Below are positions 6,097-9,528 of a stretch of DNA of 9,528 bases, piece by piece (the stretch's first letter is position 1; each line of letters starts with the position of its first letter). The position numbers and the translations under genes are program-made. Under the pieces are notes generated by a model. The model saw only the letters and a program-made list of their open reading frames with translations, had not been told where the DNA came from and did not search any database. The DNA is from Bacillota bacterium (lineage in GTDB: Bacteria > Bacillota > Clostridia > Acetivibrionales > DSM-1351), in assembly GCA_023436485.1 (NCBI GenBank), contig JAEZIU010000266.1, positions 1 to 9,528 of the forward strand, written 5' to 3'.

Positions 6097-7430
6097 AGTG
6101 TATATTATTAAACTCCCCTATTTATTGGGAGTCATCGTCTGCAGATGAGGACTATTTGCCACCGATTGGTCTTGGTTATATTGCCACACACATACAAGAT
6201 TCTGGAATTGACATTGAACTTATTGACTGCGTAAAATCACATTTAGGAGTGATTGATATCATAAACTTGATCGATGAAAAATCTCCAGATTACATAGGTA
6301 TAAACATTTTTACCCAAAATTATGAATTCGTAAAATACATCTTGGAAAATTGCAATAAAACTAGTACAATTTTCATAGGCGGACAGGTTGTAAAACATAC
6401 CTATAAGGAAATATTAGATTGGAAAGTGGATAATAAATTAATTTTAATTATTGGGGAAGGCGAATTAATTCTTCCCGCACTTATCAATAACATTTGTCAG
6501 GATAGGCCGTACTATAACAAAGATAATAAATCAGTATATGTAGTTGACCGTCACTCCGCATATTTCCCTGATGATATAAACAATTCAAAACTCGATCGTA
6601 AGTTTTTGTATAACGAGACAATTGTGAATCATTATTCTTTTATTGAAGCTTCAATTATTACCTCTCGAGGCTGTATATATAATTGTGCCTTTTGCGGCGG
6701 AGCACATAGCTTGAATCGCGATATTAAAATCCGATTGCGTGACTCACAGTATATTATTTCTGAAATACAAGATATACTTATGATGTACCCCGCTGTTAAT
6801 TGTATCCGGATATTAGATGATCTTTTCCTTAGGGATAGAAACTGCATTCTAAATGCAATTGACATTTTCAATCGGTTTAAAAACCTTTATTGGAGAGGCA
6901 TGGCCCATGTATTATCTTTGATAAAATCTCTTGATATGTTGGATGCTCTTAAGAGTTCAGGGTGTAAAGAGCTTTTCATTGGTATAGAGTCTGGTTCAGA
7001 GAGAATTAGGAAAAAAATAAACAAAGCAGGATCAATCGACGAGGTTCTTCAAGTGATTAAGTCCATTTTAATTTCAGGAATTGATGTTAAGGGCTACTTA
7101 ATATATGGCTTTCCCGATGAGACCATCGAGGATTTCGATATGACGTATTCATTAGCAAAAGAACTAAAAATAATTTCAGATAGTACATTGGGGAAATTTA
7201 GATGTAGCGTCTTTCAGTTTCGTCCGTATCACGGTACAGAATTATATAATGAAATTCTAAAAAGAGGTCAGGTTATTGATTCTATAAGGGCAAACAACGA
7301 AATCAACCAAATTTTAAGGCGCAATCAGTTTAATTTTTATTCTGGTAATTATAGTCATGTTGACAATGAAGTACTAAATAATTATATATTAAAAACACAA
7401 AAACTGTCGGGGGAAACTTCATATGATTGA
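6093..7430 (+). CDS. Radical SAM protein with N-terminal B12-binding-like domain
   Basis: This 445-residue protein has two recognisable parts. Residues 1-135 form a Rossmann-type domain like the cobalamin-binding domain of BchE-type enzymes: LLNSPI, PPIGLGYIATHIQDSGIDIELIDC, FIGGQVV and IIGEGE. A radical SAM core follows from about 183, with the iron-sulfur cluster motif CIYNCAFC (C194, C198, C201). GIESGSERI (297-305) and YGFPDET (338-344) are typical of this class. The canonical base-off histidine motif DxHxxG is not evident, so true B12 binding is uncertain. Such enzymes make 5'-deoxyadenosyl radicals or methylate unreactive carbons. The substrate is unknown; the neighbours suggest a nucleotide or base. 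Translation starts at GTG 6093-6095 with GAGGTG 8 nt upstream. The gene overlaps the kinase by 4 bp and the glycosylase by 8 bp, so co-translation is likely. Confidence 0.85.
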   Translation: MKCILLNSPIYWESSSADEDYLPPIGLGYIATHIQDSGIDIELIDCVKSHLGVIDIINLIDEKSPDYIGINIFTQNYEFVKYILENCNKTSTIFIGGQVVKHTYKEILDWKVDNKLILIIGEGELILPALINNICQDRPYYNKDNKSVYVVDRHSAYFPDDINNSKLDRKFLYNETIVNHYSFIEASIITSRGCIYNCAFCGGAHSLNRDIKIRLRDSQYIISEIQDILMMYPAVNCIRILDDLFLRDRNCILNAIDIFNRFKNLYWRGMAHVLSLIKSLDMLDALKSSGCKELFIGIESGSERIRKKINKAGSIDEVLQVIKSILISGIDVKGYLIYGFPDETIEDFDMTYSLAKELKIISDSTLGKFRCSVFQFRPYHGTELYNEILKRGQVIDSIRANNEINQILRRNQFNFYSGNYSHVDNEVLNNYILKTQKLSGETSYD

Positions 7431-7971
7431 GAATATCAAAATATGTTCAAATTGTAATTTATGTAATAATCAAGCACCCTTACTTGATGATGTGAAGATA
7501 TGCCAAGTATTTTGGGTTGGTCTATCCGCAAAGAAAATCTTAGATGATAACGAGAAGCCCCTTTCACCCACTACAAATTCGGGAAAATTAATATGTAATG
7601 TAGAAGAACAATGTTCTGGAATAACAACATATAAAACTAATCTAGTAAAATGTGTTCCTCTTGATGAACAGCAAAAGCTACGTTACCCAAATAAACGCGA
7701 AATAGATGATTGCTTTCCAAACTTAGTAAAAGAAATTAATGAGCTTGTACCCAAAATAGTTTTTTTGCTAGGTGAAAAAGTCACAACAACCTTTAGCCGG
7801 CAACTTCACCTAGAATTTAACGAGTGGGAAGATTTTAATTACAGTTTTACAGAGCATAATGGAACTTATTATATTCCTATTCACCATCCATCATATATTC
7901 ATGTATATAAACGTAAGCAGATTAATGAGTATATAAATAGTCTTACTAGCCTTATAGAAGTGCTTTTATAA
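7423..7971 (+). CDS. Family-4-like uracil-DNA glycosylase superfamily protein
   Basis: This 182-residue protein is close to the family-4 (iron-sulfur) uracil-DNA glycosylase length. CSNCNLC at 8-14 supplies the first cysteine pair. C77 in KTNLVKCVP and C97 in EIDDCFPNL complete a plausible four-cysteine 4Fe-4S site. VPKIVFLLGEKV (109-120) and the C-terminal HHPSY (154-158) match the family's strand and DNA-inserting HPS motif. The N-terminal catalytic motif (GEAPG-type in family 4) is replaced by VGLSAKKI, and no acidic residue is obvious at the usual place. It may recognise a base other than uracil or use another residue. Such enzymes remove a damaged or modified base from DNA. The ATG at 7423 overlaps the radical SAM stop by 8 bp and has GGGGGA upstream. 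A base-surveillance or attack role in defence is inferred. Confidence 0.75.
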   Translation: MIENIKICSNCNLCNNQAPLLDDVKICQVFWVGLSAKKILDDNEKPLSPTTNSGKLICNVEEQCSGITTYKTNLVKCVPLDEQQKLRYPNKREIDDCFPNLVKEINELVPKIVFLLGEKVTTTFSRQLHLEFNEWEDFNYSFTEHNGTYYIPIHHPSYIHVYKRKQINEYINSLTSLIEVLL

Positions 7972-8002
7972 GTAGTTTATAAGAAGTATCGGGAGAAAAT
8001 AT

Positions 8003-8749
8003 ATGAAAGATTTTAATCTTAAAATTTCAGATAACATTAAGGAGGATGATCATTTATTTCGGTATATGTCTTTATCTCAATTTCTTTCATTAGTAGAAAA
8101 CAAAAAATTATTTTTACGAAAAGTTAAGCTATGGGATGATCCATGGGAAGCACCAGATGATCAAATCCCATTTATTGATAATGATGGTAATGCAATATTT
8201 ACAGAATCTTTAATAGTAACGTCTACTGTCGGACAATGTTGGACTTACGAAAATGATTCTGATGCAATGTGGCGAATATATTCAAATGATCGACAAGGAA
8301 TAATGATAGAAACTATCGTTAAAAATTTTTATTTTATCAATGAATTAAGAGATGCCTCGCTAGCTAAAGCTGTATATTATAATAAAAGTAATTATATCGA
8401 AAAAAGAAGAGAAATCGCCAATAACGCGAGTTATTCCTTTGCTAGTGATATGATTCTTAAACGAGAAGCATTTAGACATGAAAATGAAGTTCGATTACTT
8501 GTATGTCTACAGGCATATAAAGAGATAGAAAACATTTGGGAATTACCAACAGTCGGATTCTCCATAGATCCAATTATTTTTATTAATAGCATTACTATTG
8601 ACCCTCGTGCTGATGAATGGTATGTAGATACAATAAAAAAATATTGCATATCAAAGAACTTTAACTGTCCTGTAGAAAAATCCTCTTTATACAAAAAAGA
8701 TTTATATGAGCCAACAAAGATCATCAGAAAATATGAATTGGTACCATAA
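8003..8749 (+). CDS. DUF2971 domain protein
   Basis: This 248-residue protein shows the DUF2971 pattern. LFRYMSLSQFLSLVENKKLFLRKVKLWDDPWE lies at 18-49. A CWTYENDSDAMWRIYSNDRQGIMIE segment lies at 79-103. FRHENEVRLLV lies at 157-167, with a conserved E-E-R arrangement. There is no signal peptide or membrane segment, so it should be cytoplasmic. The biochemical activity of the family is not established to my knowledge. Members are common in mobile and defence islands, sometimes next to nucleic-acid enzymes. It lies 31 bp after the glycosylase gene with GGGAGA about 8 nt before the ATG. It is the last gene before the terminator, so it belongs to the same operon, though the slightly larger gap allows it to be a separate module. 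Confidence 0.75.
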   Translation: MKDFNLKISDNIKEDDHLFRYMSLSQFLSLVENKKLFLRKVKLWDDPWEAPDDQIPFIDNDGNAIFTESLIVTSTVGQCWTYENDSDAMWRIYSNDRQGIMIETIVKNFYFINELRDASLAKAVYYNKSNYIEKRREIANNASYSFASDMILKREAFRHENEVRLLVCLQAYKEIENIWELPTVGFSIDPIIFINSITIDPRADEWYVDTIKKYCISKNFNCPVEKSSLYKKDLYEPTKIIRKYELVP

Positions 8750-8825
8750 TGTAATATTTCAACTCAATTATAATTTACTCGTTCATTCAAGTTATAGTAG
8801 ATTGTAAGAGCATTCTTTTTGTTTA

Positions 8826-8870
8826 AAGCAATAGCCCCGGCATTTTATAGCCGGAGCTATTGCTTATTTT
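8826..8870 (+). terminator. Intrinsic terminator ending the cargo operon
   Basis: Arms 8826-8841 and 8850-8865 pair over 15 of 16 positions (AAGCAATAGC...CCGGC with GCCGG...GCTATTGCTT, one C-A mismatch) around an 8-nt loop. ATTTT follows. It lies 77 bp after the last cargo gene and just inside the transposon end. The operon's transcripts should therefore stop before entering glmS in antisense. The stem could also stop leftward transcripts from glmS, but no T run follows on that strand. Confidence 0.85.
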
Positions 8871-8890
8871 GCAAACATAATATACCATTT

Positions 8891-8950
8891 CAGTTCACAA
8901 CTTTATTACCCAGTTCATAACTATATTATCTAGTTCACAACTTTATTACC
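8891..8950 (-). repeat. Three tandem 20-bp TnsB-binding-site-like repeats of the right end
   Basis: The copies lie at 8891-8910, 8911-8930 and 8931-8950 with no spacing. The first and third (C/TAGTTCACAACTTTATTACC) differ only in the first base. The middle copy differs from the first at three positions. On the minus strand each reads GGTAATAAAGTTGTGAACTG or a variant. This closely resembles the TnsB sites of Tn7 (GACAATAAAGTCTTAAACTG from memory). The close packing fits the right end of Tn7, where sites are contiguous or overlapping. A weaker fourth copy with a 1-bp deletion might lie at about 8873-8889. Confidence 0.85.
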
Positions 8951-8958
8951 TTTACACA
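8951..8958. repeat. Right terminus of the transposon (TGTGTAAA read inward)
   Basis: TTTACACA abuts the outermost TnsB-like repeat. Read inward as TGTGTAAA, it has the TGT terminus of Tn7-family ends and the same 8-bp distance from terminus to first binding site. The adjacent five bases ACAAC (8959-8963) would be the target duplication. An alternative end at 8961 with duplication ACGGA cannot be excluded. Confidence 0.7.
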
Positions 8959-9020
8959 ACAACGGATAATTATTTTTAACCCCTTATTCAACAGTAACAG
9001 CCTTGGCAAGATTTCGGGGT
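8959..9020 (-). other. attTn7-type target site at the glmS 3' end
   Basis: The transposon end lies 25 bp beyond the glmS stop codon (8984-8986), the distance expected for TnsD-directed Tn7 insertion. The last codons of glmS (PRNLAKAVTVE and stop) are the conserved sequence that TnsD recognises in known Tn7 elements. The duplication centre at 8961 is 23 bp from the stop. The TnsD gene itself is not in view, so its use is inferred from position. Confidence 0.8.
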
Positions 9021-9528
9021 TGATCCACATTATAACCTCTGTGTACACAGGAATAATATGCCAGAAGCTGCAATGCGATTGCAGTTGTAAAAGGGGTCAG
9101 GTATTCCGGCACTTGGGGTAAGGCAATGTGATAATCATAAGCGGATTCCTCCACCTGAACCTTACCGTTCGTAATTAAAATTACGAATGCTCCCCTAGCA
9201 CGTACTTCACGGATGTTTGATACCATTTTTGATAATACGTTTGCCTGTGTGGCAAGTGCAACTACAGGAACCCCGTCCGTAATCAATGACAAAGTTCCGT
9301 GCTTTAGTTCTCCTGCAGCATAAGCCTCGGAATGAATATAACTGATTTCCTTTAACTTAATTGAGCCTTCTAGGCAAAGAGGATAATCTAGCCCCCTACC
9401 AATAAAGAACAGATCCTCCTTATCTTTGAGCTTCGTACATATTCCATCTATCAACTGATCTAAGCTTAAGGCACCTCTCACTGCCGGAATAACCTCTTTT
9501 AACTCCTTCATATATACCCTGCACTGCT
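8984..9528 (-). CDS. glmS: GlmS, glutamine-fructose-6-phosphate aminotransferase (C-terminal part, runs off right edge)
   Basis: About 180 C-terminal residues of a protein that is usually near 600 are present. They make up the second sugar-isomerase (SIS) domain. Visible family landmarks are FIGRGLDYPLCLEGSIKLKE, YIHSEAYAAGELKHG and ARGAFVILIT. The nearly invariant C-terminus is RNLAKAVTVE, whose lysine sits in the active site of known enzymes. The enzyme makes glucosamine-6-phosphate from fructose-6-phosphate and glutamine, the first step toward cell-wall amino sugars. The reading frame continues past 9528, so the ATG at 9511 is an internal methionine. The gene is the chromosomal neighbour and keeps its full 3' end, so the insertion leaves the protein unharmed. 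Its natural terminator has presumably been separated from it by the transposon. Confidence 0.97.
   Translation of the reverse strand, partial: QCRVYMKELKEVIPAVRGALSLDQLIDGICTKLKDKEDLFFIGRGLDYPLCLEGSIKLKEISYIHSEAYAAGELKHGTLSLITDGVPVVALATQANVLSKMVSNIREVRARGAFVILITNGKVQVEESAYDYHIALPQVPEYLTPFTTAIALQLLAYYSCVHRGYNVDQPRNLAKAVTVE

Larger units (their letters stand above)
1..8958. mobile_element. Tn7-like transposon inserted downstream of glmS (right part; left end outside the window)
   Basis: Three lines of sequence evidence agree. Genes for TnsA, TnsB and the start of TnsC lie in Tn7 order. A row of TnsB-site-like repeats at 8891-8950 is followed by an 8-bp terminus TTTACACA at 8951-8958. Immediately beyond is the 3' end of glmS, the standard Tn7 target. 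Read inward, the terminus TGTGTAAA followed by GGTAATAAAG matches the layout of the Tn7 end (TGTGGGCG then GACAATAAAG), including the 8-bp offset. The tns genes read away from glmS, as in Tn7. Unlike Tn7, about 5.5 kb of cargo and intergenic DNA lies between tnsA and this end. The left end, the rest of tnsC and any TnsD/TniQ gene lie to the left of position 1. An end at 8961 (ACAACA) is an alternative. Confidence 0.9.

Noticed and set aside
6632..6871. Minus-strand open frame of 79 codons inside the radical SAM gene
   Set aside because: It is antisense to the conserved cluster-binding region, without translation signals. The same holds for the antisense frames at 5128-5322, 5586-5831 and 8431-8724.

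Overview
The window is low-GC DNA with strong purine-rich ribosome binding sites and TTG/GTG/ATG starts, which suggests a Firmicute, most likely a clostridium. The genus cannot be fixed from this stretch. It holds the glmS-proximal end of a Tn7-family transposon and the chromosomal gene it sits beside.

Layout: (1) 1-3279, minus strand: the core transposition genes tnsA, tnsB and the first 98 codons of tnsC, closely spaced or overlapping and read away from glmS. (2) 3280-3873: a 594-bp intergenic region with a minus-strand terminator, a small structured RNA gene with its own promoter and terminator on the plus strand, a decayed 43-codon coding remnant, and an extended -10 promoter for the next operon. 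(3) 3874-8749, plus strand: six cargo genes packed like one operon. They are a DUF4868/KwaB-like protein, a four-helix membrane protein (KwaA-like), a thymidylate-kinase-like P-loop kinase, a radical SAM protein with an N-terminal Rossmann-type domain, a family-4-like uracil-DNA glycosylase, and a DUF2971 protein. A hairpin terminator follows at 8826-8870. (4) 8891-8958: the transposon right end, made of three tandem 20-bp TnsB-site-like repeats plus an 8-bp terminus ending in ACA, 25 bp from the glmS stop codon. (5) 8984-9528, minus strand: the C-terminal part of glmS, the classical Tn7 attachment gene, running off the right edge.

How the parts fit: the element apparently used the glmS/attTn7 safe site, although the TnsD/TniQ gene expected for this lies outside the window. 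Unlike Tn7, its cargo lies between tnsA and the glmS-proximal end. The cargo operon reads toward glmS and is stopped just inside the transposon end, so it should not run antisense into glmS. The first two cargo genes look like a Kiwa-type anti-phage pair with the gene order reversed. The next four (kinase, radical SAM, DNA glycosylase, DUF2971) form a combination I do not recognise as a named system. It is the best candidate here for something undescribed: nucleotide or DNA-base chemistry plus a base-recognising glycosylase, linked to a membrane defence pair. That functional reading is inference from domain families and gene packing only.
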